Positions 5,616-5,901 of a stretch of 5,901 nt of DNA are shown piece after piece. The stretch lies in contig JAOUPL010000071.1 in NCBI GenBank assembly GCA_029879825.1, positions 1 to 5,901 on the forward strand. Direction: 5' to 3'. The notes under the pieces are model-generated. The model saw nothing but the letters and a program-made list of their open reading frames with translations, did no database searches and was not told where the DNA came from. Each line of letters starts with the position of its first letter. Position 1 is the first letter of the stretch. Position numbers and translations under genes: made by a program. Origin of the DNA: Candidatus Bathyarchaeota archaeon. GTDB taxonomy: Archaea > Thermoproteota > Bathyarchaeia > Bathyarchaeales > Bathyarchaeaceae.

Positions 5616-5901
5616 GTGTCCCGTTTCTTAAGCGGAGACCTAGAAGAAAACGTGTCAGGCCTGTGTAGGCGAATTGCTGGCTCTAGCCAGATCTTTGCCG
5701 CTTGTTTCTACGGTCCATGGGTTTGTGGATACGCCGACGAAGAAAGTGATGTAAACGTTCTGTTGGTCCTTGACGGTTTTCCTCTCCTCTTAAACACCTA
5801 CTTCAAGTCCACAAACGGAGTTAACGCCTTAATTTTGACAGTGGATCGAAGGGCCTTTGAAAGGGACGTGGAGCAGGGGTGGCTAGGCGAGTTCGTTGCC
5901 G
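5616..5901 (+). CDS. Nucleotidyltransferase-fold protein with altered active site, partial (C-terminus outside window)
   Basis: First 95 residues of a protein resembling the Pol-beta-type nucleotidyltransferase fold of small archaeal proteins. After an N-terminal helix region (about 5-24), residues 32-51 read YGPWVCGYADEESDVNVLLV, which lines up with the usual pattern of Gly-Ser, about 10-12 residues, then Asp-x-Asp at the start of a hydrophobic strand. Here the Ser is Pro34, and the second Asp of Asp-x-Asp is Asn47 (Asp45-Val-Asn47). A later strand, GVNALILTVD (68-77), has Asn70 where a third acid would be expected. If this alignment is right, metal binding and transfer activity are probably lost or changed. 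The segment WLGEFVA at the end looks like the family's conserved middle part. Start is GTG at 5616, supported by GGAG and a TATA-like box. The gene runs off the right edge, so length and any second domain are unknown, and a divergent but active enzyme remains possible. Confidence 0.7.
   Translation, partial: MSRFLSGDLEENVSGLCRRIAGSSQIFAACFYGPWVCGYADEESDVNVLLVLDGFPLLLNTYFKSTNGVNALILTVDRRAFERDVEQGWLGEFVA

Overview
The window looks like a chromosomal segment of an archaeon, most likely of the TACK group (a Bathyarchaeia-like lineage is my guess, by inference). Archaeal signs are TATA-like boxes about 25-40 bases ahead of several starts, probable short 5' leaders, poly-T stretches after genes instead of hairpin-plus-U terminators, and the gene content: an ADP-forming acyl-CoA synthetase alpha subunit, an archaeal SpoIIM-family membrane protein and a DUF4234-like membrane protein. 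No rRNA, tRNA, CRISPR array, insertion sequence or phage gene is visible.

Layout. (1) Positions 1-2070, minus strand: a two-gene ABC exporter operon. The ATPase gene (1291-2070) comes first and overlaps by 4 bases (ATGA) an ABC-2-like permease gene that runs off the left edge (1-1294). (2) Positions 2071-2184: a compact divergent promoter region. (3) Positions 2185-3570, plus strand: the alpha subunit of an ADP-forming acetyl/acyl-CoA synthetase, complete, with its phospho-histidine motif but without a beta (ATP-grasp) gene beside it. (4) Positions 3746-4555, plus strand: a four-segment membrane protein whose C-terminal half holds two tandem DUF4234-like modules. (5) Positions 4661-5323, minus strand: a SpoIIM-family (DUF95) membrane protein, convergent with the previous gene. 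(6) Positions 5324-5615: a divergent intergenic region with a 16-bp, one-bulge inverted repeat and promoter-like boxes on both strands. (7) Positions 5616-5901, plus strand: the N-terminal part of a nucleotidyltransferase-fold protein whose expected catalytic positions are altered; it runs off the right edge.

How the genes fit together. Only the ABC ATPase and permease are clearly one functional unit, an exporter of unknown substrate. The CoA synthetase alpha subunit would convert acyl-CoA plus ADP and phosphate to acid plus ATP with a beta subunit encoded elsewhere. The DUF4234-like and SpoIIM-family genes are both integral membrane proteins in a tail-to-tail pair; no shared function can be shown. 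I found no clear novel multi-gene system. The best leads are the altered nucleotidyltransferase active site, the inverted repeat ahead of it, and the internal duplication in the DUF4234-like protein.
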